From positions 1 through 23,557 of IMG/VR virus record IMGVR_UViG_3300046692_000002: a stretch of DNA of 23,557 nucleotides. One strand, 5' to 3'. Under the pieces are notes generated by a model that had not been told where the DNA came from, searched no databases, and saw only the letters and a list, made by a program, of their open reading frames with translations. Of the stretch, positions 5,315 through 11,183 are shown one piece after another; positions within the stretch are counted from its first letter, which is position 1; every line of letters begins with the position of its first letter. The translations under genes and the position numbers were made by a program. Source of the stretch: a virus.

Positions 5315-6257
5315 CCTCGTTCGCGGTGGCCTGCGTCACGAACGGCTTCATCGCACCTCGGGTGCTTCGTGCCTTGCGGATCTGAAGCGCGAGCTGGGCC
5401 AGTGCCCAGCCGATGTTCAGGTCCACCCAGTACAGGGTGCACTCGCCCGTGCCCGCAGGCAGGTGGACGATGATGCCCCAGTCCTGGTTCACCGGGGGGA
5501 GCGGGCTGTACGCCTTCTCCGCCTCGGCTGCGTCGACCGCCACCTTCTTCCACGCGGCCAGGGCCTTCTTGTCCTGGTGGTCCACGGGGAACTTCGTGTG
5601 GTCGTACTTCTCTCCTCGCGAGTAGATCGCGAGCTGGCTCGCCATCTTCAGCGCGCCGTACTCCACCGACCCTGTCTTCAGGTCGCCGATGAACAGGCCC
5701 GAGATCGGCTTGCCGTCAGGCCCAGGCCCCTCGTACTCGTACGTGCGGTCGAAGGTGCCACCGACGTTGAGCTCGTTGACCACGACGAACTGCTCGACGG
5801 CGTGAACCGTGAGCACCGAGGTGGCCATCATGTAGGCCATCATGTCCTCGACGTCCTTCTGCGGCGTGCCGAAGGGGAGCGGCTTGCCCGCGTCCACGTA
5901 CTCGGAGAGCGTGTGCAGGTGAGTGCCCTTCTCCCGCTTGTCGTTCGCGCCGCTGACATCCACGGCACGCTCGGCGAGAGCGTCGAGCTTCTTCTTGTCT
6001 TCCTTGTCGTTCGGGTCCAGGCCCGCTACTGCGTCCAGGAGGGACGGCTTCTTCGCCGCACCCACAAGCGTCATGCGCTTGCCCCACGTCGTCAGGCTCG
6101 ACTTGTCCTCGATGCAGTCGATGAACGTCGTCGTCCTGGTGTGCCCGACCGGCTTGCCGCCAGCCTTCGGCACGATGAGCGGACGGTCCCAACCGTCACG
6201 CGGCACCGAGTTGTTCGGGTGCGCCTGGTTCGGGATCTCCATGAAGTTCAGGGCCAA
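5289..6257 (-). CDS. RecB/Cas4-like PD-(D/E)xK exonuclease
   Basis: 322 residues. The TTG at 6255-6257 is chosen because GGAGG lies 9 bases upstream and because the resulting N-terminus MALNFMEIPNQ matches that of the gene at 4171-4605. An ATG five codons later is the alternative. Nuclease motifs occur in family order: a His in KGTHLHTLSEY (about 110-120), GGTFD (Asp170), IGDLKTG (Asp192-x-Lys194) and QLAIYS (Gln208 to Tyr212). This is the RecB/Cas4/AddB arrangement. Known members degrade dsDNA ends to make ssDNA for recombination. The protein lacks the four iron-sulphur cysteines of true Cas4. It probably acts in phage recombination with the neighbouring putative ssDNA-binding protein. Confidence 0.88.
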   Translation of the reverse strand: MALNFMEIPNQAHPNNSVPRDGWDRPLIVPKAGGKPVGHTRTTTFIDCIEDKSSLTTWGKRMTLVGAAKKPSLLDAVAGLDPNDKEDKKKLDALAERAVDVSGANDKREKGTHLHTLSEYVDAGKPLPFGTPQKDVEDMMAYMMATSVLTVHAVEQFVVVNELNVGGTFDRTYEYEGPGPDGKPISGLFIGDLKTGSVEYGALKMASQLAIYSRGEKYDHTKFPVDHQDKKALAAWKKVAVDAAEAEKAYSPLPPVNQDWGIIVHLPAGTGECTLYWVDLNIGWALAQLALQIRKARSTRGAMKPFVTQATANEVASSAASV

Positions 6258-6624
6258 GCTGTGTCGCCTCCAGAGTCTGTGTGTCAGTGATCTCTGTCAG
6301 CGCGTCGAGCTCTCTCCGGAACTCCTCGACCATGTCGTCCTCCGCCTGCTGGGCGGGGATGATCGGGGTGAGGTAGATCCGCACCAGTCCGTGCTCCAGG
6401 AGCTCGACGTCACACTCGTCGTACTCCATGAGCTCCAGGCCCCAGCCCGTGAGCTGGTTCAGGACGTGGCCCATGACCTCGGGCTTGTAGCCCGGCGAGG
6501 CGACGATGTGGAAGTCGAACGCCTCCAGGTCGAAGTGGAAGTGGATGGCTCCATCCCGAGTGGTGAAGCTCCTCGGGTCTCCCAGCTTCCTGTTCCATGC
6601 GGGCAGTGCCCTGCGGTACGGCAT
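6196..6624 (-). CDS. Hypothetical protein, first gene of early leftward unit
   Basis: 142 residues from ATG 6622-6624 with AGGAGG 9 bases upstream. The open frame extends 48 codons further, but the extension runs through promoter and repeat sequence and lacks a ribosome site. The protein begins MPYRRALPAWNRKLG. It continues with an alternating strand/helix region (IHFHFDLEAFDFHIVAS, HVLNQLTGWGLELMEYDECDVELLEHGLVRIYLTP) and ends in an acidic Thr/Gly/Pro-rich tail. The tail region overlaps the exonuclease gene by 62 bases, long for this genome. No family is recognised. Being directly behind a predicted promoter flanked by GTGCAAGTTGC repeats, it is likely among the first leftward genes expressed. 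Confidence 0.7.
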   Translation of the reverse strand: MPYRRALPAWNRKLGDPRSFTTRDGAIHFHFDLEAFDFHIVASPGYKPEVMGHVLNQLTGWGLELMEYDECDVELLEHGLVRIYLTPIIPAQQAEDDMVEEFRRELDALTEITDTQTLEATQLGPELHGDPEPGAPEQLGAA

Positions 6625-6647
6625 CTTGCGGTTACCTCCTCCGGTGC

Positions 6648-6658
6648 GTGCAAGTTGC
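6648..6658. repeat. GTGCAAGTTGC element, downstream copy
   Basis: This 11-base sequence is identical to that at 6695-6705. It lies between the predicted -10 (6672-6677) and the ribosome site of the gene starting at 6624, roughly +8 to +18 of the transcript. Its first seven bases (GTGCAAG) also recur at 7317-7323 and inverted at 7287-7293, around the divergent promoters. It is an operator candidate. Confidence 0.55.
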
Positions 6659-6671
6659 GCTGACTCGAAGG

Positions 6672-6700
6672 ACAGTACATGTTCTTCGGCCAGTGTGCAA
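6672..6700 (-). promoter_or_regulatory. Predicted early promoter TTGCAC-17-TACTGT
   Basis: On the minus strand TTGCAC (6695-6700), a 17-base spacer and TACTGT (6672-6677) lie about 50 bases ahead of the ATG at 6624. The -35 is part of one GTGCAAGTTGC repeat, and the second repeat lies just after the expected start of transcription. A protein bound to both would bracket the polymerase site. The -35 matches the consensus only at TTG, so strength is uncertain. Confidence 0.5.
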
Positions 6701-6705
6701 GTTGC
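6695..6705. repeat. GTGCAAGTTGC element, upstream copy
   Basis: Identical 11-mer to 6648-6658, 47 bases apart (about 4.5 helical turns). It contains the predicted -35 hexamer on the minus strand. Confidence 0.55.
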
Positions 6706-6793
6706 ATCAGACGTTGTCTTCATCTGGGCAGTCCGTGGCACCGGAACTGCGGGGTCGAACAGTAACACTGGAAACTTGAACGGTTACAAACCG

Positions 6794-6829
6794 GGTCAGT
6801 CCACCCGAGGGCGTGGGGTGGTCTTGACC
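6794..6829 (-). terminator. Imperfect hairpin at end of HTH gene
   Basis: The minus strand can pair GGTCA with TGACC and CCACCC with GGGTGG around a small internal loop and a nine-base apex. The hairpin spans the last codons and stop (6796-6798) of the HTH gene. It may be a weak terminator separating that gene from the next promoter. There is no U-tract. Confidence 0.3.
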
Positions 6830-7254
6830 TTGGGGACGTGGATCAGGTCCGTGTCACCCTCACCGCGCGGGACGTAGAAGAAGCCCTCCTCGGTGTCCGG
6901 GTCGTAGTGCACGACGGCGTTCTCGTCGGCCAGCATCTTCTTCCAGGAGTTGAGCCGGGTGCGCTCCAGGTCACTGATGGCGTCCTCGCCCTTGTCTCGC
7001 CGCCGAGCCTCGACGCGCAGCATCCCGATCGGGTACAGCCAGCGGTGCTCAGGCTTGACGTGCCAGGGGATCAGCTCGTCGTTGCGGGTGAGCCGACGCT
7101 GTAACCCACGCCGACGCCGGAAGTTCCCCCACAGGGAGGGCACGGTCTCGATGTTGTACTTGCGCTTGTACTCGTCCACCATCCAGGCGTACGTGCGCCC
7201 CTCCTCGAACCAGCGGATGACCTCCTGCTCGTCCTGGATCTTGCGGGCTCCCAT
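6796..7254 (-). CDS. Helix-turn-helix DNA-binding protein, candidate switch regulator
   Basis: 152 residues from ATG 7252-7254 with GAGGAG 6 bases upstream. The N-terminal part (about residues 7-50) has the pattern of a tri-helical HTH seen in many actinophage proteins: EVIRWFEEGRTYAWMVDEY, then a second segment around SLWGNFRRRRGL whose arginine run would contact DNA. The C-terminal half (HRWLYPIGMLRVEARRR, LNSWKKML, then VVHYDPDTEEGFFYV) looks like a separate small domain. The gene stands alone in front of its own promoter, divergent from the only rightward gene, as lysis/lysogeny regulators often do. Function as a repressor or early activator is inference. Phage annotations call relatives 'HTH DNA-binding' or immunity-repressor-like. 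Confidence 0.8.
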   Translation of the reverse strand: MGARKIQDEQEVIRWFEEGRTYAWMVDEYKRKYNIETVPSLWGNFRRRRGLQRRLTRNDELIPWHVKPEHRWLYPIGMLRVEARRRDKGEDAISDLERTRLNSWKKMLADENAVVHYDPDTEEGFFYVPRGEGDTDLIHVPKVKTTPRPRVD

Positions 7255-7294
7255 GTGGTGCTCCTCTCATGTGGTCTCGGTAACTACTTGCACA

Positions 7295-7322
7295 TCGTTA
7301 CACACAGGGAGTGACAGTGCAA
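7295..7322 (-). promoter_or_regulatory. Leftward promoter TTGCAC-16-TAACGA
   Basis: On the minus strand TTGCAC (7317-7322), a 16-base spacer and TAACGA (7295-7300) lie about 35 bases ahead of the expected leader of the HTH gene (start 7254). The -35 directly abuts the -35 of the rightward promoter at 7311-7339, so the two promoters overlap over 12 bases. An inverted GTGCAAG copy (CTTGCAC, 7287-7293) sits at the expected transcription start. Confidence 0.5.
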
Positions 7323-7339
7323 GCAAGTTCGTGTACGTT
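7311..7339 (+). promoter_or_regulatory. Rightward promoter GTGACA-17-TACGTT
   Basis: GTGACA (7311-7316, 5/6 of the -35 consensus), a 17-base spacer and TACGTT (7334-7339, TAnnnT) lie about 40 bases ahead of the ATG at 7380. The spacer contains GTGCAAG (7317-7323) and GCAAGTT. A related GTTGCAC (7337-7343) overlaps the -10 end. It is divergent from and overlapping the leftward promoter. Confidence 0.6.
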
Positions 7340-7379
7340 GCACCTACCGAGCAACACACACCGAGAGAAGGAGATCCGC

Positions 7380-7661
7380 ATGAAGGTTCAGGTCACGGTC
7401 TGCGACATGGACCCCACCGAGGTGGGCAAGGCGACGATGCACTACACCATCACGCGCGACGGGGAGCGCACCGAGATGGACCTGTGCAAGGATCACGCCG
7501 GTCCGATCGAGACCCTGCTGTTCAAGCTGGACGAGAGCCCGGCAGGCATCACCCCGCAGCCGGTCAAGAAGACGGCGGCGAAGAAGACGACCACCCCGCG
7601 TCGCCGGTCCACCGCGAAGGTGGTCAGCCTCGAAGACATCGAGAAGCTGAAGCAGTCGTGA
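7380..7661 (+). CDS. Small Lsr2-like / zinc-ribbon-like nucleoid-type protein
   Basis: The only plus-strand gene: 93 residues from ATG 7380-7382 behind GAGAAGGAGAT. Residues 1-47 (KVQVTVCDMDPT...GERTEMDLCKDHAGPIETLL) follow a small domain common in actinobacteria and their phages, written VxVCDxC...DLCxxH, which resembles both the Lsr2 N-terminal dimerisation domain and a one-zinc ribbon. Here the second Cys of the first knuckle is replaced (CDMD), leaving Cys8, Cys36 and His39. The rest is a basic tail (VKKTAAKKTTTPRRRSTAK) like histone H1 or HU tails, ending in a short helix. DNA binding or bridging is likely. A regulatory or lysogenic role is inferred from its isolated divergent position. 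Confidence 0.85.
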   Translation: MKVQVTVCDMDPTEVGKATMHYTITRDGERTEMDLCKDHAGPIETLLFKLDESPAGITPQPVKKTAAKKTTTPRRRSTAKVVSLEDIEKLKQS

Positions 7662-7681
7662 GGCCCAGGCCCACAGACGAC

Positions 7682-7721
7682 AGAAGGCCCCCACTCAGCA
7701 CGTAGCTGGTGGGGGTCTTCT
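7682..7721. terminator. Bidirectional terminator between convergent genes
   Basis: A 13-bp stem (AGAAGGCCCCCAC with GTGGGGGTCTTCT, one G-U pair on the plus strand) and a 14-base loop lie between the end of the rightward gene (7661) and the end of the leftward holin-like gene (7733). On the plus strand it is followed by a short T/G-containing stretch. Because the arms pair on either strand, it can end both transcripts. Confidence 0.8.
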
Positions 7722-7732
7722 GCGTTCCGAGG

Positions 7733-8020
7733 TCAGCCCTCGGTGGTGAGCTCGTTCTCGTCAAGCCCGTCCTCGGGGAAGTCCTCGGGGACCGAGCCGT
7801 TCGGCTGGGCGTAGACACCCAGGGCGGTCAGGGCCTGGACGACCGCAGCCACGCGGGGGTCATCCGCGTAGACCAGGGTCGCGATCGAGGCAGCCGTGCC
7901 CAGGAGGGCGAGGATCGCCTTCGCGTAGGGCCGGGCCTTGGTGGGGAGCAGGGGCAGGAGCAGGGCCACGAAGGACTCCTTCTGGAACTTGGGGGAGGGG
8001 GCTCGGTGCTCGCCGCTCAT
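7733..8020 (-). CDS. Holin-like small membrane protein
   Basis: 95 residues from the ATG at 8018-8020, which overlaps the endolysin stop as ATGA. An upstream GTG/ATG at 8030-8032 is possible but has no better ribosome site. One clear hydrophobic segment (about residues 33-51, PYAKAILALLGTAASIATLVYA) is followed by DDPRVAAVVQALTALGVY, a pattern seen in r1t-type and actinophage holins. The C-terminus is strongly acidic (EDFPEDGLDENELTTEG). Holins form membrane lesions that release or activate the endolysin at the end of infection. Its position right after the amidase gene supports this. Confidence 0.78.
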   Translation of the reverse strand: MSGEHRAPSPKFQKESFVALLLPLLPTKARPYAKAILALLGTAASIATLVYADDPRVAAVVQALTALGVYAQPNGSVPEDFPEDGLDENELTTEG

Positions 8021-9000
8021 CGCCGACCACACTGCTTCTGGAGCGCGATGTAGCCAGCCGCCCCGAGCTTGGTGTCCCGCTTCACGCCGTAGCTCTTGTA
8101 CTTCGGGTTCCGCTCATGCCACGCGGCCACAGCCGCCTCAGTGGCAGGACCGTAGAAGTCCGTCACCGCGCCGGGGATCTTGTAGCCGAGCTTCAGCAGG
8201 AGCTGCTGGATGTCCTTGACCTGGACGTGCCTCGCGCCCGGCTTCACGCCGGAGGCCAGCTTGTAGAGCTTCGACGTCGGCTTGACCGGCTTCGGGGCAG
8301 GCTTCGGCTTCGCCGGGGCAGGCTTGGCAGGGACGGGCTTGGCCGGTGCAGGCTTGGCCGGGGCGGGAGCTGTCGCACCCTGCTTCGCCATCGCCAGCAC
8401 CTTCTCGATGGGGAAGTCGCCGGGGTCGCCGTGCACGTTCTCCGGGACGTGCTGGTGTCCGCACCATCCCTTGAAGCTCTGCCACTTGGCCCCGCTCATG
8501 CGCTGCCCACTGACGGAGCCGTAGCTCCTGGGGTAGGCGAGGAAGGACAGACCCGAGGTGAGCGGGATGCCGTGCTCCTTGTTGAGCCAGCGCATCAGGT
8601 CGGCGACGCCCTCGTACGCCCACTCGGGAGCGTCCGGCCAGTAGATGTGGGGGTACCCAGCCTTGGCCCACTTCGAGTGGGTGCCGGGGTCACAGGTGCC
8701 GACGAGCTCGACCTGGAAGGCGTTGAGGGTGTTGGTCTCCACGCCGCCCGCAGCGTTGACGAGAGCGCGTCCGGACTTGTCGATCGGGAAGTGCTGGTAG
8801 GCGACCATCTTCTTCGCCTTGAAGTCCGGCACCAGGGTCATCGTCGGAGCGACGGCACCGTTGGAGTAGGTCGGCAGGCTGGTGCCCTCGGTCGTGTGGA
8901 TGACGCCGACGTTCACCTCCATGCTGGAGCCGGGGTAGTTGTCCTGGAACCATTCCTTGGTGGTGTTCGCGCCGGGGTAGGTCTGGGGTCCAGTGCTCAC
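8017..9000 (-). CDS. Endolysin: N-acetylmuramoyl-L-alanine amidase with peptidoglycan-binding domain
   Basis: 327 residues from a GTG at 8998-9000 with AAGGAG 5 bases upstream. The N-terminal domain (about 1-205) is of the amidase_2/PGRP type: VGVIHTTEG supplies the first zinc His (35), and CGHQHVPENVHGDPGDFP (180-197) supplies the second His and Asp. A Lys/Ala/Pro repeat linker (PAPAK/PVPAK/PAPAK, about 211-241) joins it to a C-terminal PG_binding_1-type domain (about 255-325: VKDIQQLLLKLGY...DFYGPATEAAVAAWH). The enzyme cuts the bond between MurNAc and L-Ala in host peptidoglycan at lysis. No signal peptide is visible, so export depends on a holin. Confidence 0.93.
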   Translation of the reverse strand: MSTGPQTYPGANTTKEWFQDNYPGSSMEVNVGVIHTTEGTSLPTYSNGAVAPTMTLVPDFKAKKMVAYQHFPIDKSGRALVNAAGGVETNTLNAFQVELVGTCDPGTHSKWAKAGYPHIYWPDAPEWAYEGVADLMRWLNKEHGIPLTSGLSFLAYPRSYGSVSGQRMSGAKWQSFKGWCGHQHVPENVHGDPGDFPIEKVLAMAKQGATAPAPAKPAPAKPVPAKPAPAKPKPAPKPVKPTSKLYKLASGVKPGARHVQVKDIQQLLLKLGYKIPGAVTDFYGPATEAAVAAWHERNPKYKSYGVKRDTKLGAAGYIALQKQCGRR

Positions 9001-9020
9001 TGGTTCTCCTTCCGTACATG

Positions 9021-9057
9021 GCGAAGGCCCCAGCTCGATGTGAGCCAGGGCCTTCGC
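9021..9057 (-). terminator. Strong hairpin before the lysis cassette
   Basis: The minus strand forms a 16-bp stem (GCGAAGGCCCTGGCTC with GAGCTGGGGCCTTCGC, near-perfect) with loop ACATC, between the membrane/coiled-coil gene (stop 9069) and the endolysin (start 9000). The top of the stem and the loop are almost identical to the hairpin at 22954-22986. The endolysin ribosome site follows at once, so this may tune lysis-gene transcription rather than block it. Confidence 0.7.
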
Positions 9058-9068
9058 GGGGGTGGTCG

Positions 9069-9461
9069 TTACTCGGTCCCGCCCATGACGGCAGCGACCG
9101 TCGCGGCAGTGGTCGAGGCGACCGTGGTCAGGTGGTGGTCCAGTCGCTCGGAGACGGCAAGGCGCTCGACGCGCTCCTGCCGAAGGTCGGCCCGCAGGCC
9201 GCCGATCTCCGAGCCGTGCTGACGAAGGACGTCGAGCACTTCGCGGACGTCGTCGTGAAGCCGATCCATGTCGTCACGGAGGTTCGTGCTGTGAGAGTTG
9301 GCGACCTGATCGCGAGCGATCTGCGCGTTCTCCTGCACCTCGGTGAGGGCCTTGTGGTTGCGTCGAAGCATCTCGACCACTACGCCGATGAGCGTCACCA
9401 GGATCGTGCCTCCGGTGGTTACGAGCGCGACCTGAACGGTCGGCTCCATCGCGGTGTTCAC
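9069..9461 (-). CDS. Membrane-anchored coiled-coil protein (DUF2746-like)
   Basis: 130 residues. The GTG at 9459-9461 overlaps the fibre stop as GTGA, and an ATG four codons in is an alternative. A single transmembrane segment (about residues 9-31, VQVALVTTGGTILVTLIGVVVEML) is followed by Arg-Arg and a long charged helix with heptad character (about 35-115, including LRDDMDRLHDDVREVLDVLRQ and LRADLRQERVERLAV). This resembles the DUF2746 proteins that actinophages carry next to endolysins. They are sometimes labelled holin-like or second membrane lysis proteins, but their function is not established. Its position before the endolysin fits a lysis accessory role. Confidence 0.8.
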   Translation of the reverse strand: MNTAMEPTVQVALVTTGGTILVTLIGVVVEMLRRNHKALTEVQENAQIARDQVANSHSTNLRDDMDRLHDDVREVLDVLRQHGSEIGGLRADLRQERVERLAVSERLDHHLTTVASTTAATVAAVMGGTE

Positions 9462-10723
9462 CCCGTCAGGCCCTGGACCAGGGACTCCAGTCGGGCAACC
9501 TTCTCCTCCAGCGACTCGATGCGAGCCTGCTGGTCCTGGACGACAGTGAGCATGGCCACCGGCAGAAGGTCGTAGCGAAGGCCGTCGACCTCGCCATCCA
9601 GGATGTTGACGATCTCGGGGATGTGCTCGTTGACTTCCTCGGCGATGAGCCCGAACTCGTCGGTGCGCCGGGACTCGTCGCCCTCCTGGAGCTTGCGGTC
9701 GTAGATGACCGGGCGCAGAGCCAGCACCTTGGCCGGGTCGATCGGGTGGTCGCGGACGTTCTCCTTGAACCTGATCGAGGAGGTGTTGCGAGCGAAGGTG
9801 CCGTCACCCTGGACCCACACCGCGTAGTAGGTGCCGGACCCGGAGACCGAGTCGGCGTGGACTCGCTTGGTGCCGTTGGCCCAGGAGATCGTGTCGCCGG
9901 ACTCCAGGTAGGAGCTGTGGCTGTGCGAGCTCGGGGCGAACGTGGTCGGCTTCGAGGTGATCGAGGACCAGGAGTGCGAGTGAGTCGACGGCGGGAACGT
10001 GGCGGGCTCGCCCGTGATCTGCGACCAGTCGTGCGTGTGCGAGCTGGGCGTGAACGTCGTCGGCTTGTCCGTGACGTCGGCCCACAGGTGGGTGTGTGCA
10101 CTCGGGGGGAACGTGCCGGGCTTGTTGCTCAGGCTGGACCAGTCGACGGACTGCGTGAGGTTCGTCCAGGCCGTGCCGTTCCAGAACTCCCAGACGAGCG
10201 TGTCGGTGTTGAAGCCGAGCTTGCCGGTGCGCGGAGAGGTCGGGCGCAGCGCGGTGCTCCAGGCACCGATGCGGGTGCCGACGAAGCGGCGCTGATCGGT
10301 GATGTTGGCAGCCGAGATCGAGGTGACGCTCGCGCCGACCGTGACGTTGGCCAGCACCATGTCGTAGATGCCGGTGTCGGTCTGGGTCAGCGCGGGGACG
10401 CCGCCGCCAGCCGCACCCCGCAGGATCATCAGCACGATGCTGTTCGCAGCCGGGTCCAGTCGAAGGACGATCCGGTCCGTTCGAGCGGCGGTGTCGGCAG
10501 CCGCGATGGTCAGCGAGGCGACGGCGTCGTTGTTGTAGAAGTGGCCACGCACGACGGCCTGACCGATGGCGACCGACAGGGTCATGCCGCCAGACGACGA
10601 GACCTTCAGCTCGGGGCCACCGGCTGAACCGACGACACCGGAGTCCTGGAGCTCGCGGAAGTACTGACTGTACTGGGACTCGCTGACGGTCTGCGCGTCG
10701 AAGGGGTAGGAGGTCTGTGCCAC
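9458..10723 (-). CDS. Tail fibre with HxH repeats and C-terminal self-cleaving chaperone (S74)
   Basis: 421 residues from a GTG at 10721-10723 with AGGAAGGA about 7 bases upstream. An in-frame ATG eight codons earlier is rejected because it abuts a hairpin. Residues 1-160 resemble the N-terminal beta domain of actinophage minor tail proteins (SYPFDAQTVSESQY...). Residues 195-271 hold four 19-residue repeats of the form KPxTFxPSxHxHxW, with HTH/HSH at 210-212, 229-231, 248-250 and 267-269. The C-terminal part (about 315-421) is an S74-type intramolecular chaperone: SSIRFKENV gives the Ser/Lys dyad, followed by DEFGLIAEEV and a terminal coiled coil. Such domains trimerise the fibre and then cut themselves off. 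It is probably a host-recognition fibre. Confidence 0.88.
   Translation of the reverse strand: MAQTSYPFDAQTVSESQYSQYFRELQDSGVVGSAGGPELKVSSSGGMTLSVAIGQAVVRGHFYNNDAVASLTIAAADTAARTDRIVLRLDPAANSIVLMILRGAAGGGVPALTQTDTGIYDMVLANVTVGASVTSISAANITDQRRFVGTRIGAWSTALRPTSPRTGKLGFNTDTLVWEFWNGTAWTNLTQSVDWSSLSNKPGTFPPSAHTHLWADVTDKPTTFTPSSHTHDWSQITGEPATFPPSTHSHSWSSITSKPTTFAPSSHSHSSYLESGDTISWANGTKRVHADSVSGSGTYYAVWVQGDGTFARNTSSIRFKENVRDHPIDPAKVLALRPVIYDRKLQEGDESRRTDEFGLIAEEVNEHIPEIVNILDGEVDGLRYDLLPVAMLTVVQDQQARIESLEEKVARLESLVQGLTG
9911..10141 (-). repeat. Four 57-bp in-frame repeats encoding HxH fibre motifs
   Basis: Each unit codes for 19 residues ending in PS-x-H-x-H and spaced exactly 19 residues apart. In T4-type fibre tips, HxH motifs in trimers coordinate iron ions along the axis. 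Here each of the four motifs could hold one metal ion per trimer, which is inference. Confidence 0.75.
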
Positions 10724-10752
10724 TGAGGGGTCCTTCCTGGTGGGCATGGAAG

Positions 10753-10781
10753 AAGCCCCCGGCCAGACGGCTCAGGGGCTT
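10753..10781 (-). terminator. Hairpin downstream of paralogous tail gene
   Basis: The minus strand pairs AAGCCCC with GGGGCTT (7 bp), plus four inner pairs around a four-base loop, between the stop of the gene at 10797 and the ribosome site of the fibre gene (10723). It is a GC-rich terminator-like hairpin without a U-tract. Confidence 0.6.
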
Positions 10782-10796
10782 GAAGTGCAGGGGGAG

Positions 10797-11183
10797 TTAC
10801 AGGACGAAGGTCGCCGAGAAGCGGACCGTGTCGTTGGCCGAGAGGCTGTACGTGTTGGTCGTTCGGATCGTGACGTCGCCGTCAGAAGTGATGTCACACT
10901 CGCCATCCGCGTAGCCGGTGGAGTACAGCGCGGTCATGGTCTGCCGTGGGCGGTAGCCGTCCGGCAGGTTGCAGATCACGGTGTCCGCCAGGTTGTACGG
11001 GGCGGAGCTGCCTGCGCTCATCGCGGTGACCACCTTGACGTCGGCCTTGACGGTCGCGATGCCGTTGATCTTCGTCAGGAAGCAGTTGTTCAGCGAGAAG
11101 CCGCTCGACGCCGTGACGCCAGAGGTGGCGGTGACCGGCGACGGGGCGGCTGCTACGGGTGGGGGGTAGATGCTTGCGCCCAT
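10797..11183 (-). CDS. Small tail protein, paralogue B
   Basis: 128 residues from ATG 11181-11183 with AAGGAG upstream. It begins MGASIYPPP and shares with the next gene upstream the opening MGAS-x-YPP, a (S)SGFS segment, VKVV/VVVKL, NLPDGYRP versus TLPVGYRP, and a closing strand (DTVRFSATFVL versus DFITMSADYILL). All-beta composition rich in Ser/Thr/Gly and lack of charge suggest a compact beta-sandwich, as in tail-tip or receptor-binding proteins. The GYRP motif recurs in many actinophage minor tail proteins. Function is inferred from position between two fibre genes. Confidence 0.78.
   Translation of the reverse strand: MGASIYPPPVAAAPSPVTATSGVTASSGFSLNNCFLTKINGIATVKADVKVVTAMSAGSSAPYNLADTVICNLPDGYRPRQTMTALYSTGYADGECDITSDGDVTIRTTNTYSLSANDTVRFSATFVL

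Noticed and set aside
5221-5553. Minus-strand 110-codon frame over the tandem promoters and exonuclease end
   Set aside because: It is out of frame with the exonuclease, is Gly/Arg/Pro-rich, and would run through the promoters. No ribosome site was seen.
6625-6768. 48-codon extension of the gene ending at 6196
   Set aside because: It crosses a predicted promoter and two repeats and has no ribosome site. The ATG at 6624 has AGGAGG.
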